Part shown: positions 1-9,977 of the stretch, piece by piece
How the letters are laid out: every line of letters starts with the position of its first letter
Numbering within the stretch: the first letter of the stretch is position 1
NCBI GenBank assembly: GCA_002163975.1
Contig: CP019636.1
Location: 3,297,001-3,361,000 of the forward strand
DNA length: 64,000 bases
Origin: Nostocales cyanobacterium HT-58-2
GTDB taxonomy: Bacteria; Cyanobacteriota; Cyanobacteriia; Cyanobacteriales; Nostocaceae
Reading direction: 5' to 3'
Position numbers and translations under genes: made by a program
Notes under the pieces: generated by a model
Database searches by the model: none
What the model was told of the DNA's origin: nothing
Seen by the model: only the letters and a program-made list of their open reading frames with translations

Positions 1-170
1 TGTTAGTATATTTTCTAATCTTTTTTCTCTTCCTTAGAATTTAGGCATATCTATAAAGGTAGATGTCATAAAAAGTCAACAAAAAGCATAAAATACTAAA
101 GTAGAGGAACAAGTTTTCTAGCAGATTTGAAACATTACCGCGCTAGATAGATGCGGTTAAAAAGCCTTCA

Positions 171-3100
171 ATGTTAAGAGTCAATCGCTTGCGCCAACAA
201 AATTCACAACGAACCTCTTTACATTCACTGGTCGCACAAGCTGCAAGTGCCATTGCCCTATTGGTTGGATCTTCAGTATTGCTTGGTTGGGGACTAGACC
301 TAGAATTTCTCAAAAATTGTTTTTCTTTAAGCATTGTGACAATGAAGGCAAATGTAGCTGTGTGCTTCATTTTGTCTGGCGTGTCCTTGTGGCTGTTGCA
401 AGGGAGAGAAAATACTTCCTCATCTTCCCTCACTTCCCTCATCGGCAGGGTGTGTGCATTAATAGTCCTTGTTATTGCTGCACTCACGCTGAGTCAAGAT
501 TTATTCGACTGGAACCTCGGTATAGATGAATTGCTATTCCGTGACTCGCCAAACGCTTTGATGACATCCGCTCCGGGGCGAATGGGATTAAACACAGCAC
601 TGAGCTTTTTAGTGATTGGTAGAGCCTTAGAGCTTGTGGGGAAACCAAAAACCCGCCGCAGCTATTGGTATGCTCAAATTTTTGCCCTCCTTGCGGCTTT
701 GATGTCCTTGCAGGCTATTATTGGCTATGCTTACGGAGTTGAAGTTTTTTACGAGTTTCATCCCTACAGTACATCAATGGCGTTACATTCGGCACTGACA
801 TTTACAGTTCTTTGTGTCGGTATACTGTGGACTCATCCTGACCAAGGGTTAATGCGGGTAGTCACAAGCGCCACTTACGGTGGGATGCTAGCACGTAGGT
901 TGTTACTGGCGGCGATCGCCGTCCCTTTAATCCTGGGGTGGTTGATTCTCCAAGGACAAAGAGCAGGGTTTTACAAGCCAACGTTCTCACTCTCTCTACT
1001 TGTCGTTGTGCTCATTGTCAGTTTCTGCGTTTTAATCTGGGAAAGCGTAGCGGCGCTGGAACGTTTGGAAATTCAACGCGATCATGTTAAAGAAGCTCTA
1101 AGAGCACATGAAGAGAAACTTAACAGTTTGGTCGATGCCAACATAATTGGCATTCTTTTTGGTGACATTTATGGTAACGTCCGCAATGCCAATGACGAAT
1201 TTCTGCGGATGATTGGCTACACACGAGAAGAGTTACAAGCTGATAAAGTCAGATGGATTGACATTACACCACCTGAGTATCTACCTCTAGATGAAAAAGG
1301 TATTGCCGAAGCCAGAGAAAAAGGTGCTTGTACGCCCTATGAAAAAGAGTATATCCGTAAGGATGGTAGCCGTGTCCCAGTTTTGGTAGGTTATTCCTTA
1401 GTCGGCGAAAAGCGCGAAGAGTCGGTGGCATTTATTTTGGATTTAAGCGATCGCAAACAGGTAGAGCAAGCACTACACCAGACTCAAGAAAAATTCCGTT
1501 TGGCTCTTGATAATATCCCCGATGTTTTTGCTATCTATGATGCTCAGCGGCGGTTACAGTTTGTCAATGCTGCCGCATTGCAGCGGGTGAAAAAACCAAA
1601 AGAGGAAATCCTCGGATGCACTGATGAGGAAATTTTTCCCCCAGAGACAACACAAGCTTATCTTCCGACTTTAATTAAGGCACAAGAGACACGCAGCATA
1701 CAAACGACAGAAACCACAATCACTTTACCCGATTACGGCACATTCACCACAGAAATCAAATATCTGCCGCTTTTGGATGAAAAGGGTGAAATCGAGCAAA
1801 TTCTTGCCTTCACGAACGACATTACAGAACGTAAGCAGGTGGAGGAAACACTCCGCAATCAGCAAAAATGGCTCGAAGATTTGCTCAACTTAATGCCAAT
1901 GCCAATGCTGTTGATAGAACCAGAAACAGCAAAGGTCACTTTCGCAAACATTGCTGCTGACGAAGTGGCTGGGGGCAAATTTCCCAAGGCAGAATCAACC
2001 GAAGACTATGGCACTTTTTACTACTCCACTGACGCTTCAGGAAATCCTATCCCAGTGGAACAGGCGCCGGGGATTAGAGTTGCTCGTGGAGAACGTATCG
2101 AAGGATTTGAACTCGACTGGCACACCCCAGTCGGTATCCGTTCCCTGTTGATTTTTGCTGATACCTTAAGCGCAATGCATGGTCATCCAGCAACCTGTGT
2201 CTTGGTATTTCAAGACATTTCCAATCTCAAACGTGCGGAAAAAGCGCTTTCATTGGGGTATAAAAGGCTCCAACTCTTATTTAGCACAGCAAGTGATTTA
2301 CTCTCAAGTCAGCAGCCAGTGGCATTGATTGATAGTTTGTTTAGAAAACTTTCAGAACAAATTCGTTTAGATGTTTACTTTAATTATTTAGTTCATGAAG
2401 ATAAGCAGGTCTTGCAACTGGCATCTTACAGCGGTGTGACAGAAGAATTGGCAAAAGAAATTGAATGGATGAAGTTTGGTCAAGGAGTGTGTGGTACTGT
2501 AGCACAGGAGCGCCGCTCAATAGCTCTGGAAAATGTGCAGGGATCAACCGATCCAAAGACAACGTTTATCCGCTCTATTGGAATTACAGCATATTACAGC
2601 TACCCGTTGATAGCGCAGGGACAGCTTCTGGGGACTCTTGCTTTTGGCAGCCGTCAGCGAGCCCGTTTTACTCAGAATGAATTGGGGATGATGCAAGCAG
2701 TGTGCGACCAAATTGCGATCGCAATGGAACGCGCTAGCTTGATTGCTTCTTTACAACAGCAAACAGAGCAGTTGAGAGAGGCAAACCGCATGAAAGATGA
2801 ATTTTTGGCAATCTTGTCCCACGAGTTGCGATCGCCGCTCAACGCCATCCTTGGTTGGGCGCAGCTTTTGCGTTCCCGCCGACAGCTAGATCAAACTAAG
2901 GTCGCCAAGGCATTAGAAACCATAGAAAGAAATGCTAAGGTGCAGACGCAGCTCATTGAAGACCTACTGGATATCTCGCGCATGATCAGAGGTCAGTTAC
3001 GGCTGCACGTCCAAACTTATGACCTAGTTCCTATCATTGAAGCTGCGATTGAAACTGTACGCTTAGCTGCTGAGGCTAAGGAAATTGATTTGAATTTTTG

Positions 3101-4313
3101 TATTTTAGAGAATGGCTTGGAGAAGACTGAAGAAAGTCCAGAAGCTTCTGACGTTTCCAATCTCGAATTTTCCAATAAGGAACCTGAGAGCTTAAAAGCG
3201 AACATTCAAAAACCAAAATTCTTGGTTTCTGGAGATGCAGAGCGCTTACAGCAAGTCATTTGGAATCTCTTATCTAATGCTATCAAGTTCACACCTGCGA
3301 AGGGTCGAGTAGAGGTGCAGCTTAGGGTCGTCAAAGAAGATGATAAGGAAGCGGTTTTCCCTCCGCAGGCGACTGCGTTCTCCGTACCCCTAGGCTTAAG
3401 CAAGCTACGCGATAGCGTCAGGGCAGGAGAAAGGGTTCTCGTTCGCGGAGCGTCCCGCAGGGAAGAGTACCCGTACCCCCACGGGGAAGCAAGCTACGCG
3501 GTAGCGTCTGGGCAGGAGAAGGGCGCTGGCTCCTCATCTCCTTACCCCCACTATGCCCAAATCTTAGTCAGCGACACAGGCATTGGTATTAGTTCTGATT
3601 TTCTGCCATATGTCTTTGACCGTTTTCGTCAAGCGGATAGTTCTAGTACAAGGTCACATGGCGGACTAGGACTGGGGTTAGCAATTGTGAGTCATTTAGT
3701 AGAACTGCATGGCGGTACCGTACAAGTAGAAAGTCCAGGTCAAGGGAAAGGCGCTACGTTCACAGTCAAATTACCGCTCCTGAATAGTAGAGAAGATAAG
3801 AAGACAACAGGAGCAGGGGACCAGGGAATAAGAGAAACAATTCAACAACCGCTTGCAACTCCAGAATCTCAAACCTTAGATCCATATGTTTCTCTGAACG
3901 GCGTGCGAGTGTTGGTTGTAGACGATGAAGCTGATACTCGTGATTTTCTCGTCACAGTATTGCAACAATGTCAAGCTGAAGTTAAAGCAGTGGGATCGGC
4001 ACAAGAAGCACTCGACACCATTGCACAATGGAAACCAGATGTTTTGGTCAGTGACATCGGAATGCCAGAAGAGGATGGTTATTCTTTGATCCGTAAAGTG
4101 CGATCGCGGGAACGGACTGGAGACACCTCGCTTTGCTCACAGCCAGGTAGAAAGATTCCAGCAGCAGCCTTAACAGCATATGCCAGACCAGAGGATAGAA
4201 TGCGAGCCATTCAAGAGGGATATCAGTTACATTTGCCTAAACCTGTTGAGCCTGCTGAGTTAGCTACAGTCGTTGCTAGCCTTGTGGGACGTACTCAGTA
4301 CAGTTCACCATAA
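171..4313 (+). CDS. Hybrid sensor histidine kinase (membrane N-terminus, 3 PAS, GAF, HisKA, HATPase, REC)
   Basis: A 1380-aa multidomain sensor kinase. Residues 1-300 hold about eight hydrophobic segments. Three PAS-like segments follow (about 310-430, 435-560, 565-690), then a GAF domain (about 700-855). The HisKA motif SHELRSPLNAILG places the phospho-accepting histidine at residue 884. The HATPase shows an N box (WNLLSNAIKFTPA), a G1 box (DTGIGIS) and a GLGLGLAIV segment. A C-terminal receiver carries the acceptor Asp1295 in the segment VSDIGMPEEDGYS. The input signal is unknown and no partner regulator is adjacent. Residues about 1062-1123, between the N box and G1 box, are an inserted stretch encoded by repetitive DNA (separate entry). 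The start at 171 has no clear ribosome site, so a slightly different start is possible. Confidence 0.93.
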   Translation: MLRVNRLRQQNSQRTSLHSLVAQAASAIALLVGSSVLLGWGLDLEFLKNCFSLSIVTMKANVAVCFILSGVSLWLLQGRENTSSSSLTSLIGRVCALIVLVIAALTLSQDLFDWNLGIDELLFRDSPNALMTSAPGRMGLNTALSFLVIGRALELVGKPKTRRSYWYAQIFALLAALMSLQAIIGYAYGVEVFYEFHPYSTSMALHSALTFTVLCVGILWTHPDQGLMRVVTSATYGGMLARRLLLAAIAVPLILGWLILQGQRAGFYKPTFSLSLLVVVLIVSFCVLIWESVAALERLEIQRDHVKEALRAHEEKLNSLVDANIIGILFGDIYGNVRNANDEFLRMIGYTREELQADKVRWIDITPPEYLPLDEKGIAEAREKGACTPYEKEYIRKDGSRVPVLVGYSLVGEKREESVAFILDLSDRKQVEQALHQTQEKFRLALDNIPDVFAIYDAQRRLQFVNAAALQRVKKPKEEILGCTDEEIFPPETTQAYLPTLIKAQETRSIQTTETTITLPDYGTFTTEIKYLPLLDEKGEIEQILAFTNDITERKQVEETLRNQQKWLEDLLNLMPMPMLLIEPETAKVTFANIAADEVAGGKFPKAESTEDYGTFYYSTDASGNPIPVEQAPGIRVARGERIEGFELDWHTPVGIRSLLIFADTLSAMHGHPATCVLVFQDISNLKRAEKALSLGYKRLQLLFSTASDLLSSQQPVALIDSLFRKLSEQIRLDVYFNYLVHEDKQVLQLASYSGVTEELAKEIEWMKFGQGVCGTVAQERRSIALENVQGSTDPKTTFIRSIGITAYYSYPLIAQGQLLGTLAFGSRQRARFTQNELGMMQAVCDQIAIAMERASLIASLQQQTEQLREANRMKDEFLAILSHELRSPLNAILGWAQLLRSRRQLDQTKVAKALETIERNAKVQTQLIEDLLDISRMIRGQLRLHVQTYDLVPIIEAAIETVRLAAEAKEIDLNFCILENGLEKTEESPEASDVSNLEFSNKEPESLKANIQKPKFLVSGDAERLQQVIWNLLSNAIKFTPAKGRVEVQLRVVKEDDKEAVFPPQATAFSVPLGLSKLRDSVRAGERVLVRGASRREEYPYPHGEASYAVASGQEKGAGSSSPYPHYAQILVSDTGIGISSDFLPYVFDRFRQADSSSTRSHGGLGLGLAIVSHLVELHGGTVQVESPGQGKGATFTVKLPLLNSREDKKTTGAGDQGIRETIQQPLATPESQTLDPYVSLNGVRVLVVDDEADTRDFLVTVLQQCQAEVKAVGSAQEALDTIAQWKPDVLVSDIGMPEEDGYSLIRKVRSRERTGDTSLCSQPGRKIPAAALTAYARPEDRMRAIQEGYQLHLPKPVEPAELATVVASLVGRTQYSSP
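3398..3520. repeat. In-frame repeat insertion inside the kinase HATPase domain
   Basis: Two 34-bp direct copies (3398-3431 and 3487-3520) differ at two positions and share the core AAGCAAGCTACGCG. They are separated by a GC-rich palindromic stretch around 3440-3480. The block resembles the short dispersed palindromic repeats of filamentous cyanobacteria. It is translated in frame and adds about 60 residues to the ATP-binding domain. Confidence 0.75.
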
Positions 4314-4347
4314 AACAGTTCACCATAAAAAGGCTGGGGTGGGGTTA

Positions 4348-5700
4348 TCAAAAGAGCCCTGCTGACTCATAGAGCCGTTTGAGCATTGCCATAATTTTGT
4401 TACCATACTCCAAATCTGCTGACCAGCGTCCTGAAAGTTGGTCGATTGATGTAGCAATACCACGCGTGACAAAGCGAAATCTCGGATCTACGACTTCCTG
4501 AACCAATGGTTCCAAACTGGCGTAAGCTTTCAAGTGTTGGATATGTGCTCGAACACCAATTCTGGCGCTTTCAAAGGACGCCACCTCTACGCCACCACCA
4601 ATCGTGCCCAAACCTGCAAAGTTGTTTTGCTCTGGTTTGATATCGCTACCAAAGCGTAAAAAGCTAGTTTCTAAACACATTTGGCAGAAGGCAATGTCAT
4701 AATTTACCCCCTCTAGAGTCCCTTCTTCTCGATAGAGTTTCGGCAAGTCAGGAAACTTGACGATCGCGCTTTCATTATTGTTTCTTAGAAACAGCTGCAA
4801 CTGCACTTCTGATGTATGACCATTTGACATAATCTTGTCAATTTGACCAGAGGGAATTTGCAAAATCGAACGCAAATTCACAGTGCGATTTGCGCTATCC
4901 CAAGAAATAGAAATATTAAATTCCCGCAGTTCAATAGCTTTGACATAAACAACTCGGCGATAAGTTGCACGGCTGACATTAGGCGATTTCGACAAATCAA
5001 TCCGCAAGCGATCCACTAAGTCAATAGGGATATAAGCATTACCATTAATCAGTATTCCTTGCTCTGGATAATTTTGCCCGTTAATGTTGATATTGATTGG
5101 CGGATAAGTTGGTTCTGTTCCCCCTTGCGAACCAGGATCAATAGTACGATTCCAAGAAACAAGTCCATCAGCAATTCCCAAGGCAAAGTCACGGCGGCGA
5201 GTTTGCAGCAAATTGCGATCATCTGGGCTACTGATAAAGCCGACTTGCATCAACAAAGAAGCAATTGCTGTCTGACGACAGAATGCCAAACGTCCCAAAC
5301 CTGATGCTGAGTCTGGCTTGATTCCTCGGTTTGGTAATTGAGGAACACGGCGTAGCAATCCCACGAGTAACAGTTCGGCATGAGTTCTACGCTCATCATT
5401 GTTGGCAATGTAAAAAATGCCAGCCCCGCGTACAGAAGGACTGCTCGCAGCATCAGCATGAATTTCTAGAGCAATATCTTTTTGACGAGCACGAGAATTT
5501 ATCCAAGCGATTGTTTGTTGGGCACTGAGGTCATCTGGAACCGCCAAAACTTCAAAACTGCGCCCTCTAAGTTCAGTCACAATTAAATCTCGCAGCAGAA
5601 TCATTTCCTTCGCTTCGGTCGTTCCACCAGCGATTGAGCCTGGATCTATGCCTCCTGCTTCTTTGCCTCCGTGGGCTGCTGAAATAAAAATACGTCCCAT
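4348..5700 (-). CDS. N-acetylmuramoyl-L-alanine amidase family protein with C-terminal glucosaminidase-like domain
   Basis: 450 aa. The N-terminal about 180 residues form an Amidase_3 domain: a zinc-ligand start (AAHGGKEAGGIDPG), a Glu in GTTEAKE, and a second histidine in EIHADA. The usual catalytic Glu in the last motif (consensus vE-x-GF) reads MQVGFISSPDD, that is Gln, so catalysis by this domain is uncertain. The middle (about 210-275) resembles a copper-amine-oxidase N-terminal-like fold (GNAYIPIDLVDRL). The end (about 310-440) resembles a FlgJ/LytF glucosaminidase domain (CLETSFLRFGSD, NNFAGLGTIG). The likely role is peptidoglycan binding or cleavage in the periplasm. No signal peptide is visible. 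Confidence 0.82.
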   Translation of the reverse strand: MGRIFISAAHGGKEAGGIDPGSIAGGTTEAKEMILLRDLIVTELRGRSFEVLAVPDDLSAQQTIAWINSRARQKDIALEIHADAASSPSVRGAGIFYIANNDERRTHAELLLVGLLRRVPQLPNRGIKPDSASGLGRLAFCRQTAIASLLMQVGFISSPDDRNLLQTRRRDFALGIADGLVSWNRTIDPGSQGGTEPTYPPINININGQNYPEQGILINGNAYIPIDLVDRLRIDLSKSPNVSRATYRRVVYVKAIELREFNISISWDSANRTVNLRSILQIPSGQIDKIMSNGHTSEVQLQLFLRNNNESAIVKFPDLPKLYREEGTLEGVNYDIAFCQMCLETSFLRFGSDIKPEQNNFAGLGTIGGGVEVASFESARIGVRAHIQHLKAYASLEPLVQEVVDPRFRFVTRGIATSIDQLSGRWSADLEYGNKIMAMLKRLYESAGLF

Positions 5701-5945
5701 TTTCAGTATTTCCTTCTATACAATTTAGAATAAGCGATTCTAGAACATCATAAAAAAGAATACAGAATTGAGTATTCAGTATTCAGCAATATTAGACTTA
5801 ATCCCCATTAACTCTCTCCCCCGCTCCCTGCTCCCTACTCCTCTGCCTCTTCTTTGTTCGACACCAATGAATATAATATCCATCAGGAGTTATCTATTGG
5901 TGGTTTGTTTTTTGTTCGTTGATAACCACAGAGCTATCGATAAAT

Positions 5946-7859
5946 ATGCACATTCCTCGCTTGCATCCAGACACGATTGAAGAAGTTAAACAACGAGCTG
6001 ACATTGTCGATGTCATCTCAGAACACGTTGTCTTACGCAAGCGCGGCAAAGACTATGTGGGTTTGTGTCCCTTCCACTCAGAAAAAAGTCCCAGTTTCAC
6101 TGTCAGCCAGACTAAGCAAATGTACTATTGCTTTGGCTGTCAAGCCGGAGGTAATCCTATTAAATTCCTGATGGACTTGGAGAAGCGCTCTTTTGCTGAA
6201 GTTGTGCTGGATTTAGCGCGGCGTTACCAAGTGTCAGTCAGAACCATAGAACCTGAACAAAGGCAAGAGTTACAGCGTCAATTGTCTTTGCGCGAACAAC
6301 TGTATGAAGTTCTCGCTGCAACAGCACAGTTTTATCAACATGCTCTTAAGTACGGTGGAGAGAAGGCGCTACAATATCTGCAATCCAAGCGTCAACTGAG
6401 GGAAGAAACAATACAGCAGTTTGGCTTAGGTTATGCGCCAGCAGGTTGGGAAACACTTTACCGCTATCTGGTTGACGATAAACGCTACCCAGTACAGCTG
6501 GTGGAAAAAGCGGGTTTGATTAAACCACGTAAGGAATCAAGCGGTTATTATGACGTTTTCCGCGATCGCGTGATCATTCCCATTCATGATGTTCTTGGGC
6601 GTGTCATTGCCTTTGGTGGCAGAAGTTTAGGGGATGAACAGCCCAAATATTTGAATTCACCAGAAACAGAAGTATTTTTCAAGGGGAAAACTCTATTCGC
6701 CCTCGATAAGGCAAAAGCAGCGATTTCTCAAATGGATCAAGCTGTGGTGGTGGAAGGATATTTTGATGCGATCGCCCTGCATGCGGCTGGTATCAATAAT
6801 GTTATTGCCTCCCTTGGGACTGCCCTGAGCTTGGAACAAGTCCGGCAAGTCTTACGCTATACCGAATCAAAAGAGTTGGTACTGAACTTTGATGCTGATA
6901 AAGCTGGCACAAATGCAGCCCAAAGAGCGATCGGGGAAATTGCTGCCCTAGCGTACAACGGTGAAGTCCAACTCAAGATTCTCAACATACCCGATGGCAA
7001 AGATGCTGATGAATACTTGCAAGGACGCGATCCAGAAGACTATAAACAACTATTGGCAAATGCTCCACTTTGGCTAGATTGGCAGATTCAGCAAATCACA
7101 AAAGACCGTAACTTGAGACAGGCTGCTGATTTCCAACAAGTCTCTGGGCAGATGGTGAAGTTATTGAAAAATCTTGCTAGCAGTGATACACGTAACTATT
7201 ACATCTCCCACTGCGCCGAGATTCTTAGCTTAGGAGAAACCAAACTTATCCCCTTACGGGTCGAAAATCTTCTCACTCAAATTGCCCCTGCAAGTGCATT
7301 CCGTAAGTCAGCACCAGTCATCAAGCAGCAACCTGTTGCAGTTCAGCAAAGTGTTACTCCTCAAGAAGGCAGTCTTTTAGAAGTTGCAGAAGCTTTATTA
7401 CTACAAATTTACTTGCACTATCCCCAATATCGTCAAGCTATAGTTGATGCTTTAGAAGAGCGAGATTTGCAATTTAGTCTTTCTCATCACCGCTTTTTAT
7501 GGCGACAAATTTTAGAGGTTTTCTCTGGAACGGAGGATGATTTGCTATCAATTGTGCAAGATAGATGCCTAGAATTTCCTGATGAGATGAGATTGGTATC
7601 TCACTTATTTCATTTAAATGAGAAAACCCAAAAAGAAATCATTGCACGTCACGATAAATTAATTCAAGCTGCAACTGCTCGTATGGAGCAAGTGATGAGA
7701 GAAAAGCGTTATCGTTACTTTCGGGAACTCTTTAATCAAACCAATCCAGAAGTGGAACCTGAAAAAAGTGAATTGTATTGTAATGCTTTATACGCAGAAA
7801 AACAGCGACTTAAGGAATTAGAACATCAGTGTCAATTTTCTCTCTCAGACTTAATTTAA
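5946..7859 (+). CDS. dnaG: DNA primase DnaG
   Basis: Bacterial replicative primase, which makes RNA primers at the fork with DnaB. The start at 5946 gives the typical N-terminus MHIPRLHPDTIEEVKQR; an upstream in-frame ATG at 5919 would add nine atypical residues. The zinc-binding CHC2 motif is CPFH followed by CFGC (about residues 41-65). The central catalytic region has FGGR and a TOPRIM core VVVEGYFDA followed by FDADKAG. The C-terminal 200 residues match the DnaB-interacting helical region. At 637 aa the length is normal. Confidence 0.95.
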   Translation: MHIPRLHPDTIEEVKQRADIVDVISEHVVLRKRGKDYVGLCPFHSEKSPSFTVSQTKQMYYCFGCQAGGNPIKFLMDLEKRSFAEVVLDLARRYQVSVRTIEPEQRQELQRQLSLREQLYEVLAATAQFYQHALKYGGEKALQYLQSKRQLREETIQQFGLGYAPAGWETLYRYLVDDKRYPVQLVEKAGLIKPRKESSGYYDVFRDRVIIPIHDVLGRVIAFGGRSLGDEQPKYLNSPETEVFFKGKTLFALDKAKAAISQMDQAVVVEGYFDAIALHAAGINNVIASLGTALSLEQVRQVLRYTESKELVLNFDADKAGTNAAQRAIGEIAALAYNGEVQLKILNIPDGKDADEYLQGRDPEDYKQLLANAPLWLDWQIQQITKDRNLRQAADFQQVSGQMVKLLKNLASSDTRNYYISHCAEILSLGETKLIPLRVENLLTQIAPASAFRKSAPVIKQQPVAVQQSVTPQEGSLLEVAEALLLQIYLHYPQYRQAIVDALEERDLQFSLSHHRFLWRQILEVFSGTEDDLLSIVQDRCLEFPDEMRLVSHLFHLNEKTQKEIIARHDKLIQAATARMEQVMREKRYRYFRELFNQTNPEVEPEKSELYCNALYAEKQRLKELEHQCQFSLSDLI

Positions 7860-7994
7860 CGTGAGCCCAACAGTAAAATACTATTTGTAGTTTTTTATCA
7901 GCCCTTCGGGCAAGGCAGAAGGCAGATGGCAGAGAGCAGAAGGAAAGAAAAGTTTTAAAGTAAGCCTTTTTGCCGTTACGGGGTTCCTTCTGGG

Positions 7995-8071
7995 AAAATG
8001 AGCCAGGCTTTGTTTGTTGATTTGTTCATCGTGGTCGTTAGTCGGTGGGGTTATTAAGCCTGGCTCATTTT
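7995..8071 (+). terminator. Long perfect stem-loop downstream of dnaG
   Basis: A perfect 16-bp inverted repeat (7995-8010 with 8056-8071; core TGAGCCAGGCTT) encloses a 45-nt loop and ends in a T run. It lies about 135 bp after dnaG and 205 bp before the ABC transporter pair. It could be a transcription terminator with a large loop or the core of a small RNA; the sequence alone does not decide. Confidence 0.5.
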
Positions 8072-8104
8072 TTTGTCCCAAATGCGACGCCCAAAATGGG
8101 TTTA

Positions 8105-8170
8105 AGACCCCCACTAAATCGAAGATTTAGTGGTCTACAATTACAGGGGGATTCTAACCCCCTGTAATTG
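8105..8170. repeat. Two adjacent palindromes
   Basis: The first hairpin (8105-8136) pairs around ACTAAATC/GATTTAGT. The second (8138-8150 with 8158-8170) is a perfect 13-bp stem with a 7-nt loop, core TTACAGGGGG/CCCCCTGTAA. They look like a dispersed palindromic repeat or a tandem terminator. The rest of 7860-8275 holds no gene that I can support. Confidence 0.6.
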
Positions 8171-8275
8171 AACCTTCAGCATAGCTGCCTCCTGCCCTCT
8201 GCCTTCTTCAAGTTACAAATAGAGAGATACTGAGTATAATTTTCTTATCAGTTATCTCAAGGCTGTCTTTACGTG

Positions 8276-9205
8276 ATGAAAGCACTTGAAGCCTACAACC
8301 TCAAGAAAACATACCGCCAAAGCAACCAAGTTGTGGAAGCAGTTAAGAACGTTTCTTTAAGTATTTTTCCTGGTGAGGTTTTGGCTTTTCTGGGTCCGAA
8401 TGGAGCAGGCAAAACGACGAGTATTAAAATGATGGCAGGACTCATTCAGCCAGATCTAGGTTGGGTGAGAATTGCTGGAAGTGACCCCCATCGTAACCCA
8501 GCAGCGCTGCAAAAGATGGGTGCAGTCCTGGAAGGAAATCGTAATGTGTACTGGCGATTGACTCCACAAGAGAATTTAGAATATTTTGGAGTGTTAAAAG
8601 GGCTTTCTCATCGCGAAGCTCGTAAGTCAGGAATCGCACTTTTAGAAAAATTTGATTTGCTACACAAAAGCCGTACACCAGTGCAGCAACTTTCACGGGG
8701 AATGCAGCAGAAACTCGCATTTGCAGTCGCCTTAGTTCATCAACCCTTACTTTTATTATTAGATGAACCAACTTTAGGATTAGATGTAGAAGCGACTGAA
8801 GATGTGAAAGTTTTGATAAGAGAAATTGCTGCTTCTGGTTGTGCTATCTTGTTGACAACTCATCAACTGTCAATAGCTGAAGAACTTTCTGATAAAATTG
8901 CTATTCTCCAAAAAGGTGAAATCTTAGCAGAAGCCCCAACCCAAGAACTCATCCGGCAGTTTTCTGGGACAGCTTACAAAATTGAAATGGAAGCTCCACT
9001 CGATAAAGCAAGAATTGCAGAATTAGAAGCAATTGGTGCTGATGTTGAAGGTGGAAAGATTATCTATATAAATGAACTAGAATCACTCTACAAAGTCTTT
9101 AACATTCTCAAAAATTTACCTCTGAATTATGTTGAAAAAGAGCAATCAGACCTGACAGAAATCTTTTTACAAATAGTCAGAGAAGGAACAAAGAGCAATG
9201 TTTGA
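8276..9205 (+). CDS. ABC-2 type transporter ATP-binding protein
   Basis: 309 aa, ATPase of an efflux-type ABC transporter (DrrA/CcmA-like family). Walker A is GPNGAGKTT, the signature is LSRGMQQKL (a variant of LSGGQ), Walker B is LLLLDEPTLGLD, and the H-loop is LLTTHQ. A C-terminal extension of about 90 residues after the nucleotide-binding domain is typical of this family. The ATG at 8276 directly follows a GTG at 8273, so either may be used. The last 8 bp overlap the permease gene, which suggests translational coupling. The substrate is unknown. Confidence 0.92.
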   Translation: MKALEAYNLKKTYRQSNQVVEAVKNVSLSIFPGEVLAFLGPNGAGKTTSIKMMAGLIQPDLGWVRIAGSDPHRNPAALQKMGAVLEGNRNVYWRLTPQENLEYFGVLKGLSHREARKSGIALLEKFDLLHKSRTPVQQLSRGMQQKLAFAVALVHQPLLLLLDEPTLGLDVEATEDVKVLIREIAASGCAILLTTHQLSIAEELSDKIAILQKGEILAEAPTQELIRQFSGTAYKIEMEAPLDKARIAELEAIGADVEGGKIIYINELESLYKVFNILKNLPLNYVEKEQSDLTEIFLQIVREGTKSNV

Positions 9206-9971
9206 ATTATTTTTTGCTGAATTGCGCCGTAGTTGGATTCAGTTTCGCCGCTACCCAATTGAGGCAATTGGTAGTGTTGTCGTCTATGCTTCTGTTTTTT
9301 ATGCACTATTCTTAAGCGCTCGTTACGTTGCTGGTTCTGCTTTTCAATTAGGCGATCGCCTTGATTCCATCGTTATCGGCTATGTGCTTTGGACTTTGGT
9401 GACGTTCGCTCTGCAAAACCTTGCCGGTGAGTTGCAACAAGAGGCTCAAACTGGCACTTTAGAACAAGTCTTTCTTTCACGGTATGGTGCTATCAAGGTC
9501 TTCTTAATGCGGACATTAGCTGATTTGACCTTGCAGACGGTGCAAGTTCTCGGTATTCTCTTTATGATTATGATGCTTACCGGGAGCCGTCTTAACTTTC
9601 CCCCAACGTTGCTTTTACCCTTTATGACAGTTGTCTTGGGAGCCAATGGGTTTGCTTTTGCGATGGGTTCTTTAACCTTATTGTTTAAGCGTATCCAGCA
9701 ACTGATAGCCTTGTCTGAGTTTCCATTCTTATTTTTGCTAGCAACTCCCACAGAAACTTGGACAGGACCAGGAAAAATTTTAGCAGCAATATTGCCCATG
9801 GCTCCTGGTGCAGGATTATTGCGTGATTTGATGGCACGAGGTGAAAGTTTAAATTTCACCAAATTGGGTATAGCCTTTATCAATGGAGGCGTATATTTCG
9901 CTGTAGGTTTAATTCTTTTTCGTCTTGCTGAACGTGTGGCAAAGCGGCGAGGAATGTTGAGTGGATATTAA
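9198..9971 (+). CDS. ABC-2 type transporter permease
   Basis: 257 aa with about six hydrophobic segments. It begins with the ABC-2 pattern of a short cytoplasmic N-terminus followed by a first helix (IEAIGSVVVYASVFYALF). It overlaps the upstream ATPase gene by 8 bp and would dimerise to form the export channel. No substrate can be inferred from the sequence or neighbours. Confidence 0.9.
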   Translation: MFELFFAELRRSWIQFRRYPIEAIGSVVVYASVFYALFLSARYVAGSAFQLGDRLDSIVIGYVLWTLVTFALQNLAGELQQEAQTGTLEQVFLSRYGAIKVFLMRTLADLTLQTVQVLGILFMIMMLTGSRLNFPPTLLLPFMTVVLGANGFAFAMGSLTLLFKRIQQLIALSEFPFLFLLATPTETWTGPGKILAAILPMAPGAGLLRDLMARGESLNFTKLGIAFINGGVYFAVGLILFRLAERVAKRRGMLSGY

Positions 9972-9977
9972 TAATAG

